Positions 1 through 7,819 of a DNA stretch of 64,000 nt are shown here, in pieces. Position 1 is the first letter of the stretch. Every line of letters begins with the position of its first letter. The stretch lies in the NCBI RefSeq assembly GCF_005503445.1, contig NZ_SCOH01000005.1, positions 1 through 64,000 of the forward strand. Direction: 5' to 3'. The DNA comes from Chitinivorax sp. B (GTDB lineage: Bacteria > Pseudomonadota > Gammaproteobacteria > Burkholderiales > SCOH01). The notes under the pieces were generated by a model that ran no database searches, was not told the origin of the DNA, and saw only the letters and a program-made list of their open reading frames with translations. The position numbers were made by a program, and so were the translations under genes.

Positions 1-578
1 GCTCCTGCAGGCATCAATCCACCCACCCCCACCGCCAGAGCCAGCAACAAAGCCCCATGCCCCAACAGCAAACCTTGCACGCCATAGTGCGCCAACACTG
101 GCGCGGCAAACAGGCTGGCTAAGGAATAGGCCACCCCAAAGAAGGTCCCCCACAGCCCCATGGCAATAGCACGATGCTGTGGCGCACTGAATACATGCAT
201 CAAAATTGGCGCCACAATCACCAACACCAAATGCGAGATCCCTTCAATCACCCGGCTCAGCATCAATATTGACAGCGGTGGCAGCATAGCCTGCCCCAGC
301 GATAACAATCCACCAACTGCCAAAGCCAGTAATAGACTGTTGCGATAATCCCATTGCCGGACCATCACACCAGCCGTGGCACCAAAAATCAGGCCTACGA
401 TGCCAATCATCGACAGCAACCAGCCCGTTTGCGGCAGTGACAACTGGTATTGTGTGCCCAGGGCATCAAACCCAACCGAGACCTTGGCAAACTGCATGGC
501 GCTGCCAATACCGCACCACCAAAGCAGCAGGATGATTCCCCACCGCGTTCTGGTCGGTGCCAGCTCAGCTTGCGTCAT
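1..578 (-). CDS. MFS transporter, N-terminal half (cut by window edge)
   Basis: About 192 residues are visible, reading leftward from an ATG at 578 and running off the left edge. The translation starts MTQAELAPTRTRW and shows a series of hydrophobic helices (IILLLWWCGIGSAM, LLSMIGMVGLIFGATAGVMV, LLLALAVGGLLSLG, LVLVIVAPILM, GLWGTFFGVAYSLASLFAAPVL), the pattern of the first six helices of a major facilitator protein. Its ATG overlaps the TGA of the upstream nucleoside hydrolase (ATGA), so the two are translationally coupled and it is the distal gene of the azapteridine-like operon. By position it is the likely exporter of the product or an importer of a precursor. Substrate cannot be read from the sequence. 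Confidence 0.8.
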   Translation of the reverse strand, partial: MTQAELAPTRTRWGIILLLWWCGIGSAMQFAKVSVGFDALGTQYQLSLPQTGWLLSMIGIVGLIFGATAGVMVRQWDYRNSLLLALAVGGLLSLGQAMLPPLSILMLSRVIEGISHLVLVIVAPILMHVFSAPQHRAIAMGLWGTFFGVAYSLASLFAAPVLAHYGVQGLLLGHGALLLALAVGVGGLMPAG

Positions 579-1549
579 GACACGCATGCTTCATCGGCAG
601 TCAATGACAGCGTGGCCACCATCAATTCGACAAACCGCTGTCGATCAGCACTGAAGGCCACCCTGGCATTCGCTGGTCGATCACCACGCTGGTGGACATC
701 CATCACACTTCGTCCCACCGTCAAGCTGCCCGCCGTTTCCACATCCACATGCACCTGACGTGTGATGATCAATTCCGGGTCCAACAACGCACCGATACAC
801 AACGCATCATGCACCGGGGCCGACCCCGGAATGGGCATCTTCTCGGTTTCCTCATGCACATCGATCCGCTGACGGATGAACAATTCCGCCGCCAATGCAG
901 CCGGTGTACCAGCCTGTACCAGGCGCTCGCAATCCTGATAGGTAATCAGCGCGGTATGGGTCGCATCCAGCGGCACCACGGTGACATCCTTGAACCCGGC
1001 ATTGAACACCACCGATGCGGCTTCTGGGTCAGCCCAGAAGTTGAACTCGGCGGATGGCGTAGTGTTCGCCACCTCATGACCACCGCCCATGATGATCAAT
1101 CGACGTACATGGCTTGGAAATGATGGATCAAGCTCAACAGCCAGGGCCAGATTGGTCAAAGGGCCAACTGCGACCAGCATCAAGTCCTCACCGTACTGAG
1201 CAAAGTGCTCGACCAGAAATTGTGCAGCATGGCGGGCCTCCGCTTGCCGGGATGTTGCCGGTAGCGGCAAGGTCAAACCATGTAAAGCCTTTGGCTTGGC
1301 CGGATCGCGAGGCTTGGGGAAATCTGGCCGTACCAAGGGTTTGTGTGCACCACGATAAACCGGTACATCAGCTCGTCCAATGTTATCCAGTACCCGCAAC
1401 GTGTTGTCGGTGCAATAGTTGACCGGCGCATTACCGTTGACCACCGTGCAGGCCACCAGGTCAAGCCTTGGATGCAGGGCTGCCATCATGATGGCGACCG
1501 CATCGTCGGTACCGGTATCCACGTCCAGAACTAGCTTCAATCGTGTCAT
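575..1549 (-). CDS. Inosine/uridine-preferring nucleoside hydrolase family protein
   Basis: 324 residues, the usual length of IunH-family N-ribohydrolases. These enzymes hydrolyse the N-glycosidic bond of nucleosides with a Ca2+ ion held by an N-terminal Asp cluster. That signature is present as LDVDTGTDDA near residues 8-18; further family elements are NGNAPVNYCTDN, VAVGPLTNLALA, GGGHEVANTTPSAEFNFWADPEAA and the C-terminal VHDALCIGALLDP. It lies inside the ToxB/C/D-like operon, 93 bases after the VOC gene, and overlaps the MFS start by four bases. In this setting it could remove ribose from a GTP-derived ribosylamino-pyrimidine nucleoside rather than work in general salvage; that role is inferred from context. 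No strong ribosome site precedes the ATG. Confidence 0.9.
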   Translation of the reverse strand: MTRLKLVLDVDTGTDDAVAIMMAALHPRLDLVACTVVNGNAPVNYCTDNTLRVLDNIGRADVPVYRGAHKPLVRPDFPKPRDPAKPKALHGLTLPLPATSRQAEARHAAQFLVEHFAQYGEDLMLVAVGPLTNLALAVELDPSFPSHVRRLIIMGGGHEVANTTPSAEFNFWADPEAASVVFNAGFKDVTVVPLDATHTALITYQDCERLVQAGTPAALAAELFIRQRIDVHEETEKMPIPGSAPVHDALCIGALLDPELIITRQVHVDVETAGSLTVGRSVMDVHQRGDRPANARVAFSADRQRFVELMVATLSLTADEACVS

Positions 1550-1642
1550 GTTTTCAGTACTTTCAAGCGTGGCTTACAAAATTCGGCAAAGCGCCTTTGG
1601 CAAAGCGGCACAAGGCAGTATCAGGATTTTCGTCCGCCATGC

Positions 1643-2152
1643 TCAATGTTCGCCGTGTGGGTCACCATACAGCTTGTCGTAATGGTAGGTCTCATGCCGG
1701 TCAATGCGTTCGTCGTAACATACCAGCTCCACGGTGTTCCCTTCCGGATCAATCAGGAAGATCGAGCGCCAGCCAATCCAGGTATGCACAGCAATGTTGT
1801 GAGGGATCTGCTTCTGTTCCACAAACGCCTTCATCGCCTCGTAATCCGACACAGTGATGGTAAGCGCAATATGGTGTAGTGTTGATTGCTTGGCATCCCA
1901 ACCAGGCCAGGGCTTGTCATCAAAATTGGAATGCTTGCGACGATTGAACAGTGTCAGCGTTTGTACTTGCCCCGCGACCCCGTCCGCAATCTTCATGAAA
2001 GCGACTTCGTCATCGAAGCGCCGCAACAGCTGCAGGCCGATGGTCTCGGTATAGAACTTCAGCATGGTGTCCATATCCGCCACACGCAGCACGACTTCAC
2101 CAATACCCAAAACCTTGAACGGCCCCTTCTTAGGTACCTGCAATGAATCCAT
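1643..2152 (-). CDS. VOC-family (glyoxalase/dioxygenase fold) protein
   Basis: 169 residues. The N-terminal beta-alpha-beta module begins IGEVVLRVADMDTMLKFYTETIGLQLLRRFD and the second half ends TWIGWRSIFLIDPEGNTVELVCYDE, the typical metal-binding vicinal-oxygen-chelate layout with a His after the central linker (LHHIALTI) and a Glu in NTVELV. An AGGAC ribosome site precedes the ATG and the gene starts 13 bases after the SUMF1-like gene, so it belongs to the operon. Known toxoflavin-degrading enzymes (toxoflavin lyase, TflA/TxDE type) are VOC metalloenzymes. This protein could thus be a self-resistance enzyme or a ring-modifying oxygenase. Which of these applies is not decidable from sequence alone. 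Confidence 0.85.
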   Translation of the reverse strand: MDSLQVPKKGPFKVLGIGEVVLRVADMDTMLKFYTETIGLQLLRRFDDEVAFMKIADGVAGQVQTLTLFNRRKHSNFDDKPWPGWDAKQSTLHHIALTITVSDYEAMKAFVEQKQIPHNIAVHTWIGWRSIFLIDPEGNTVELVCYDERIDRHETYHYDKLYGDPHGEH

Positions 2153-2165
2153 TGTGTTGTCCTGT

Positions 2166-3161
2166 TCAAATATCTTCAGCCAACCGGAACCCTATGGCGT
2201 ACAGACTGCTGGGATAGGCACCATGCCGGCGCTGGCAACGTGCCAGATCCGAGAAACGGTTGAATGCGCCCCCTCGGGCAATCCGGTATGCGCCCAGTTT
2301 CAGGTAAAGGTCATCCATGACAACCTGCCCACCCGGATACGGGCGATAGGTATCACTGACATATTCCTCGACATTACCAGCCAAATCAGCCACGCCCGCC
2401 GGTGTATTCCCCAACGGGAAGGCACCAACCGGTGAGGTACTGAGCAGGCCAGCCTCCATGGTATTGGCGGCATCTGCGGTGAAGCGATCGCCCCATGGGA
2501 ACGACCGGCCGGTAGCGCCCGCCGCCACATATTCCCATTCAAACTCGGTCGGCAGCCGGAACGCTCGGCCGGTTTTGCGACTGAGCCAGGCAGCATAGGC
2601 TTCAGCAGCCTCGGCAGTGATGGTATAGACCGGCGAATTGAGCGCATGCGCAGGTGGTTTGCCATAGGGCCAGCTGGATGGAATCGCTGGGAAATGGGTA
2701 TCGCTCAGAAATGCCATGAATTCACCATTGGTGACCGGATATTTGCCGATGGCAAACTCACCGATATCAACAGCGAACCTTGGGCATTCTTTTTCAATCC
2801 ACAAACGTTTGACGCCAAATTGAACATAGCGCTCAAACAACGCATCGACCGTCGATAGATCGGTGCCAATCACGCCACGCCCCCCCTGGACCTTCACCAT
2901 GGTCGGCTCAAGCGGATTCAGCCGTGGATCGCCTATCAGGCTCAACATCCAGCCCGCCGCAATACGCCGGGCTACCTCGGCCGTTGCATCTTCCACCAAC
3001 AACGCCAAGTCATGGCTGCTGGCTGAACGGACGCTGTTCATCACGGCTGGCGTAATTGCCAGCGGCGGTGCGACAAAATGCTCGGGCAACCCCATTGCCG
3101 CCCGATCGGTAATCTCGTTGATTTCACCCACTACCCGGTCCGGCCACATGTTTGCTTGCAT
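2166..3161 (-). CDS. SUMF1/FGE-like protein, ToxD-like
   Basis: 331 residues. The C-terminal two thirds (about residue 115 onward) is a formylglycine-generating-enzyme/EgtB/PvdO-type domain: FAIGKYPVTNGEFMAFL, GRAFRLPTEFEWEYVAAG, FPWGDRF, GVADLAGNVEEYVSD, IARGGAFNRF, GFRLAED. The N-terminal region of about 110 residues is a separate module. Of the two active-site Cys of classical copper-dependent FGE, only the one in LARCQRRHG appears kept; the partner five residues earlier is Ser, so classical sulfatase activation is unlikely. ToxD of the Burkholderia toxoflavin operon is an SUMF1-type protein, and here it sits directly after the GTP cyclohydrolase II gene (15-base gap, AGGA ribosome site). 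Assignment as ToxD-like rests on domain plus neighbourhood. Confidence 0.8.
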   Translation of the reverse strand: MQANMWPDRVVGEINEITDRAAMGLPEHFVAPPLAITPAVMNSVRSASSHDLALLVEDATAEVARRIAAGWMLSLIGDPRLNPLEPTMVKVQGGRGVIGTDLSTVDALFERYVQFGVKRLWIEKECPRFAVDIGEFAIGKYPVTNGEFMAFLSDTHFPAIPSSWPYGKPPAHALNSPVYTITAEAAEAYAAWLSRKTGRAFRLPTEFEWEYVAAGATGRSFPWGDRFTADAANTMEAGLLSTSPVGAFPLGNTPAGVADLAGNVEEYVSDTYRPYPGGQVVMDDLYLKLGAYRIARGGAFNRFSDLARCQRRHGAYPSSLYAIGFRLAEDI

Positions 3162-3176
3162 GTAAGGATCCTGTTT

Positions 3177-3845
3177 TCAAGAAAGCGAATGACATGCCTC
3201 GCCACACTGGGCAGCATGGTGGGTGCCATGACCGGCGTCACCAAGACGGATACTATGGTCGGCCTGTTCGGATTTGGATTTCAGGTAGCCCAGATTGTGG
3301 TGATTGGAGAACACCCCCGTCGGCAGTTGCTCTACCACCTCAATCCCCAACCCAGCCAATTGCTGCGCTTTGTCCGGGTTATTGGACAACAGTCTGATCT
3401 TGGCAACACCCAGTGCCAGCAACATCTCTGCAGCACACCGGTAATCTCGCTCATCGTCCGCAAAATTAAGCGCACGATTGGCGGCAAACGTATCCATACC
3501 TTCCGACTGCAACGCATAAGCATCGATCTTCGGGTACAGCCCAATCCCTCGACCTTCCTGTCGCAAGTACAGCAGGTAACCGCCACTGGCATTCAAACGG
3601 TATAAGGATTCGGTCAACTGCGGGCCGCAATCGCAGCGTTGCGAACCGAATACATCCCCGGTCAGGCATTCGGAGTGCAGCCGGACCAAGGGAATATCGC
3701 CAGTCACCGGCCCCAGCCGCAGGGCAATGTGTTCACGACCATCACTGAGATGATCAAAAGTGCTGAGCCTGGCAATGGCATTGCCTCCCAGAATTGGCAG
3801 ATCAACTGTCTGTCGAACACTGGCACTGAATTGAGTTGACTTCAT
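3177..3845 (-). CDS. ribA: GTP cyclohydrolase II (RibA/ToxB-like)
   Basis: 222 residues. The enzyme opens GTP to 2,5-diamino-6-ribosylamino-pyrimidinone 5'-phosphate, formate and pyrophosphate, the first step shared by riboflavin and toxoflavin. The Zn site is visible as HSECLTGDVFGSQRCDCG, the catalytic stretch as RQEGRGIGLYPKIDAYALQ, and the C-terminal substrate loop as LLSNNPDKAQQL. It is about 25 residues longer than E. coli RibA, with an extra N-terminal segment and a His/Cys-containing tail. It is not fused to RibB, has no rib genes beside it, and is flanked by ToxC- and ToxD-like genes. It is therefore more likely the pathway-dedicated ToxB-type enzyme than the housekeeping RibA. Start is the ATG at 3845; no strong ribosome site is seen. 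Confidence 0.93.
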   Translation of the reverse strand: MKSTQFSASVRQTVDLPILGGNAIARLSTFDHLSDGREHIALRLGPVTGDIPLVRLHSECLTGDVFGSQRCDCGPQLTESLYRLNASGGYLLYLRQEGRGIGLYPKIDAYALQSEGMDTFAANRALNFADDERDYRCAAEMLLALGVAKIRLLSNNPDKAQQLAGLGIEVVEQLPTGVFSNHHNLGYLKSKSEQADHSIRLGDAGHGTHHAAQCGEACHSLS

Positions 3846-3913
3846 GAGATGTACTTTATGCGCTGGTTTAAGTCATACCGTATGGCGACGATTACGCTTT
3901 TTTCAAGACGACA

Positions 3914-5368
3914 TCAAGCAAAGACAGTAACCGGCCCGGCAATCATGTCACCCAAATCCCCCACCACCACTTGCGGCGGTGTTGTTTCTGGCAAAACAGC
4001 ATAGAACTTGTCACTCAAATCGCCACTGACATCACCGGCATAGATGGTCAACGGACGTTGCAACCGCGCAGCCATATGACGCAATGCATTGATGGCAACG
4101 CCTGTCGTGTGCACCGTCAGCACGATGAATTCCTGCACAGTTGGCGCCAGCTCGATCATCATCGCCATCAATGACACGCCGCTTGCCATGGCACCATCCA
4201 CCATCACACACCGTCGATAAGCCGAGGTGGGTGGAATCAGATCACAGCCCACCACCATCCCCCCTGCATGCTTGAAGCGCTTGGCGTGGGGGGCAAGGTA
4301 GCGACCGTCGGGTAACCAGCCCAAGCTGTCGGCGAGTAAATATCCTTCACGACGCGGCGCAACGACCAGCGTATCTGAAGCTGACACCAATGCCATCACA
4401 TCCACAGGCAAAGCACGGTAAATATCCAATAAAATGGCCTTGTAGACGCTTCGGTCTTCAGCCGCGTGTGATGGCTGCCGCGCCAGATTACCCAGTTGGC
4501 GAATCTGTTGTGGAATACGCGCCACACCCCAGGAGGCAATCTCCACACGGCTTTGGCTGGCATCCCCATCAAATGGCTGGTGATGCAGTTCATGCAGTTC
4601 ATCATGCTCGAACGAGATCACCGTCGGCAGCTTGATGTCGTAGGCGTCCTCCATTGCCCGCAATTTGTCACGCAGCGCGTTATCTGCCTGCTCCGAAGCC
4701 TGACGCAGAAACGGTGATGGCTGGGCGATATCAGAAGATACCGCCGCTGGTGCAGTACGCAGGATGCCCTGCCTGACTGCTTCATCCAGCAGCGCTTTAC
4801 CGTGCTGCCATAGCAATGTGGACCCCTGCCCAATCACCGACTTCTTGGCAACCACTTTGTCGTAATGGACTTGTGGATGCTTCCAGGTACCGCCACCACT
4901 GTAGAAATTGATCAATAACGGCTGAAAGCGATCCAACCCACGCGCGAAGCGGGCTTCTGGCGTATCGCCGGTTTCAAATTCAAGCCAGGCAGCTTTCAGT
5001 CGCTCTCCCAAGTGGGCCGGCAGCATGCCGAACAGGCGATTGGCAGCCTGTTGTTCGTTGTCGTGCTTGTTGTCACTGCCTTTGTCGTCATAAAGAAATA
5101 CGTCACCTGCATCGATCTCGACAATATCGTGCAGCAGCAACAGCTCGACCACACGTGCCACATTCACCGGTTGGTCGGCATAGTCAGCCAGAATCATGGC
5201 CATGACCGCCATGTGCCAGGAATGCTCGGCAGAGTTTTCACGACGAGTACCATCCAGCAACGGAGATTGGCGGTAGACGGATTTGAGGCGATCCATTTCC
5301 AGAATGAATCGGACCGTCGCAGCAAGGTTCGGATCAGCAGCAGATTGTGTCACCGTAAAAAGCTCCAT
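3914..5368 (-). CDS. HD-domain nucleotide phosphohydrolase fused to UPRTase-like domain
   Basis: About 484 residues in two parts. The N-terminal 190 residues form a YfbR/HDDC2-type HD domain of 5'-(deoxy)nucleotidases: RRENSAEHSWHMAVMAM supplies the first His, LLLLHDIVEIDAGD the HD pair and a distal Asp. From about residue 230 there is a phosphoribosyltransferase-like domain: the PRPP-loop-like CVMVDGAMASGVSLMAMM and a C-terminal VVVGDLGDMIAG resembling the GDAGDR signature of uracil phosphoribosyltransferases. I infer a bifunctional enzyme that removes 5'-phosphate and handles a ribosylated pyrimidine, fitting a GTP-derived pathway just upstream of GTP cyclohydrolase II. A GTG three bases upstream (5371) is an alternative start. 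No strong ribosome site is visible for either. Confidence 0.78.
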   Translation of the reverse strand: MELFTVTQSAADPNLAATVRFILEMDRLKSVYRQSPLLDGTRRENSAEHSWHMAVMAMILADYADQPVNVARVVELLLLHDIVEIDAGDVFLYDDKGSDNKHDNEQQAANRLFGMLPAHLGERLKAAWLEFETGDTPEARFARGLDRFQPLLINFYSGGGTWKHPQVHYDKVVAKKSVIGQGSTLLWQHGKALLDEAVRQGILRTAPAAVSSDIAQPSPFLRQASEQADNALRDKLRAMEDAYDIKLPTVISFEHDELHELHHQPFDGDASQSRVEIASWGVARIPQQIRQLGNLARQPSHAAEDRSVYKAILLDIYRALPVDVMALVSASDTLVVAPRREGYLLADSLGWLPDGRYLAPHAKRFKHAGGMVVGCDLIPPTSAYRRCVMVDGAMASGVSLMAMMIELAPTVQEFIVLTVHTTGVAINALRHMAARLQRPLTIYAGDVSGDLSDKFYAVLPETTPPQVVVGDLGDMIAGPVTVFA

Positions 5369-5476
5369 CACGTAAAAACAGAGGCTGGACGAGGCACACC
5401 CCGTCCTTTTTCAAAATCTGGGGCAAGCGATAGCTGGGTTCTCTGGCATGGTTTCATGGCTCGAGCAAAACCTAGG

Positions 5477-7156
5477 TTATGAGCAAACCTGATAAACGCG
5501 GCCATCATAGGAACTGGCCAGAAAACCATTGGATCGCTGATCGCTGACCAGGCAGGAAATGCCACTGGCGGTAGGCTTGCCCATCTCGATCCAGTCACGT
5601 GCCTCTACATCGAAAACGGCAATAGTACCGCCGTAACTACCAGTAGCAATCAAGCGCTGATCTGCAGAAGCTGCAATACATTTCACCGAATGGGTGTGAG
5701 GGGTATCGAACACTTCGCTCTCCCCACCCCGCCAGATCCGTAATTTCAAATCACGGCTGATACTGGCAAAGCCACCATCGATGCGTGTACAACCATTGGC
5801 TATACGCTCGTGAGCGTCATCGATGTAGCTTTCCAGACTGAAATCGGCCACACGATGAAACGCGACGGCTGATGTTGCACATACGCTGAACAACAGTTCG
5901 TCATCAGCAGTAATGCCTTTGATGGCATTGTCGTGCATCGCAACATCACCTTGATACTGCACCTGATCATTTTCATCCAGCACCAGAATGATGGCTTCAC
6001 CGGTATAGGTACCGATGGCGGCATGCAATCGGCCATCCTTCATGAAAGTGGTAGCACAATTGAGTGGGGAACGATGCCGATGCAATACTTGACCGGAAAT
6101 AGCGTCAAAGACCGTACCCATTTGTCCACCAGTCAACAGTAACGACCCGAATGGCTGCAGAAAATTGCACAGGCTGCCCACATTGACCGATGGCTCGCCA
6201 TTGATGTGGAGCACGCCGGCATCGCCAATGGTGTATTCATCGCCTTCTACCAACGCCACGGCATTCAGGCTGATGGCAGGCTCGATCCCATCCAGCTCCC
6301 AGCTGTCCTGCCGATGATTCCAGGTGGCGTAACGTGAGCCGAATGTGGCGAATACAATCTGGTCATCCCCCAGCAACGCACAGCTACGTGGCCAGATGAC
6401 ACTGGGTAGTGCCGACTGCGCTATCTGCTGCAAGGTACCTTGGGCATCCGCCCGCCACAGAATTACCGAACGGTCATAGCTCAGACTCACCAGCAAACGA
6501 CGTACATCATCAAATACGATGCGTTTGATACCCGCCACGTGGGCTGGGATGACGCACGTTTGTACAGGCGTGATCACCGTAATGCGGCCTTCGTCGTCAC
6601 CCGCGAAGATGGTACCGTCACGTGCCAAAGCCAAGGTATCGGTTTCAACCCCACCCAAGTCGATCAAATCCGTCTGATGGCCACTGGCGACATCCCACCG
6701 ACGGATCGAACCATCATCACTGCTGGACACCAGACTACGACTATCCGCAGCCCAACTGACCGAGATCACATCCGCAGTATGACCACGCAACACCTTCAGG
6801 CATAGTCCAGTCAGGTCAAACAACCGGATGGTGTGATCTCGCGAGCAGGTAGCCACCTGAGAACCATCCGGCGAAAATGCTGCCATTTCAATATCGTCTT
6901 CATGCCCAATCAACGCGGCTTTCAAACGAAGTGTCGGCACCGCCCAGATGCGGGCGGTATGATCACTGCTGGCACTGACCAGTAATCGGCCATCGGCGCT
7001 GAATGCACACTGATTGGCGAGATGATCGTGCAATACGCGATGAATTGGTTTCTGGCTAATGGCATCCCATAAAATCACCTGATTATCATAGCCAGCAGTT
7101 GCAATATATTGATTTTTAAAACAGGCAATACCACTGATCGGGGCAAAGTGTTTCAT
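5477..7156 (-). CDS. WD40-repeat protein, ToxC-like
   Basis: 559 residues from an ATG at 7156, chosen over an in-frame upstream start (7231) because AAGGGA lies six bases before it and the first repeat begins at once (MKHFAPISGIACF). WD-type blade ends recur through the whole protein: YDNQVILWDA, SDHTARIWAV, RDHTIRLFDL, DDGSIRRWDV, YDRSVILWRA, RDLKLRIWRG, YGGTIAVFDV and a final SSYDGRVYQV. This suggests two beta-propellers. No signal peptide is present, so it is cytoplasmic. ToxC of the Burkholderia toxoflavin operon is a WD-repeat protein of unclear chemistry. This gene is the promoter-proximal member of the cluster. ToxC-like status is inferred from fold and neighbours. Confidence 0.82.
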   Translation of the reverse strand: MKHFAPISGIACFKNQYIATAGYDNQVILWDAISQKPIHRVLHDHLANQCAFSADGRLLVSASSDHTARIWAVPTLRLKAALIGHEDDIEMAAFSPDGSQVATCSRDHTIRLFDLTGLCLKVLRGHTADVISVSWAADSRSLVSSSDDGSIRRWDVASGHQTDLIDLGGVETDTLALARDGTIFAGDDEGRITVITPVQTCVIPAHVAGIKRIVFDDVRRLLVSLSYDRSVILWRADAQGTLQQIAQSALPSVIWPRSCALLGDDQIVFATFGSRYATWNHRQDSWELDGIEPAISLNAVALVEGDEYTIGDAGVLHINGEPSVNVGSLCNFLQPFGSLLLTGGQMGTVFDAISGQVLHRHRSPLNCATTFMKDGRLHAAIGTYTGEAIILVLDENDQVQYQGDVAMHDNAIKGITADDELLFSVCATSAVAFHRVADFSLESYIDDAHERIANGCTRIDGGFASISRDLKLRIWRGGESEVFDTPHTHSVKCIAASADQRLIATGSYGGTIAVFDVEARDWIEMGKPTASGISCLVSDQRSNGFLASSYDGRVYQVCS

Positions 7157-7819
7157 TATTTCCCTTAATGAAATAAAGCCGTCACCATTTGATAAACCCA
7201 GGCCAATAGCTATCAACCAACTCAGGAGCAAATGGCAGCAAAAATAATGGAATGACTGCAGACTGGCCTAGCAAGCGCAACACCTGCCTGGTTTGCACCA
7301 AGCCCAACGGGGCATTCACACATGGTGAAACTTCATCACCATGCACAAACAAGCAAGATCGCCTTGGCAAGGCGGCGATCAACATGACATATCAACGAGC
7401 CTTATTTTAATTACCTGTACAGCGGTCCTAATCGGGAATTATATTATCCACTAGAAAATAAAACTGCAATCTCGAAAGTCAATTAAATGAAATATTCAAT
7501 ATATCAAAAATGACATCAGACTGATTTAACTAAAAATTAATTTCCAGCTATCATTTATTCAATACATGGCGAGAAGCCAATAATGACACAGCAATGTTTT
7601 TCATCAATGTGACAGGCGAGGACCATTTAGTCGCATCAACGTCGAATATACGCATAGGCACAATAAATTCCATTTGATCGGCTATCAGAATTATTCTTCC
7701 GCCGATCGGTGAACGGTTTGTTCCATCGGGTTCAGGCACTAAAACAGAGATTCCCGATATCCGTATTCGTCCGCTTTTGAATACCGCACAACTGATGCCA
7801 GAACGATGGAGATCTCGCC
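7157..7819. other. Intergenic region between divergent operons
   Basis: About 660 bases without a convincing gene separate the leftward ToxC-like operon from the rightward DUF1800 gene. Bases 7386-7560 are clearly AT-rich compared with both flanks and probably hold the promoters. Two short minus-strand ORFs (67 codons ending at 7182, 62 codons ending at 7551) have no recognisable features or ribosome sites and I do not call them. Confidence 0.6.
7455..7482 (-). promoter_or_regulatory. Candidate promoter of the ToxC-like operon
   Basis: Read on the minus strand there is a TTGACT box (7482-7477), a 16-base spacer and TATTTT (7460-7455), in the AT-rich block upstream of the WD-repeat gene. It would give a 5' leader of roughly 290 bases. 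It is a sequence match only. Confidence 0.3.

Noticed and set aside
3177-3845. Housekeeping riboflavin ribA
   Set aside because: No rib neighbours and ToxC/ToxD-like genes on both sides favour a pathway-specific ToxB role, although the reaction is the same.
7182-7739. Two short minus-strand ORFs (67 and 62 codons) in the tox-like leader
   Set aside because: No ribosome site, domain or conserved pattern visible.
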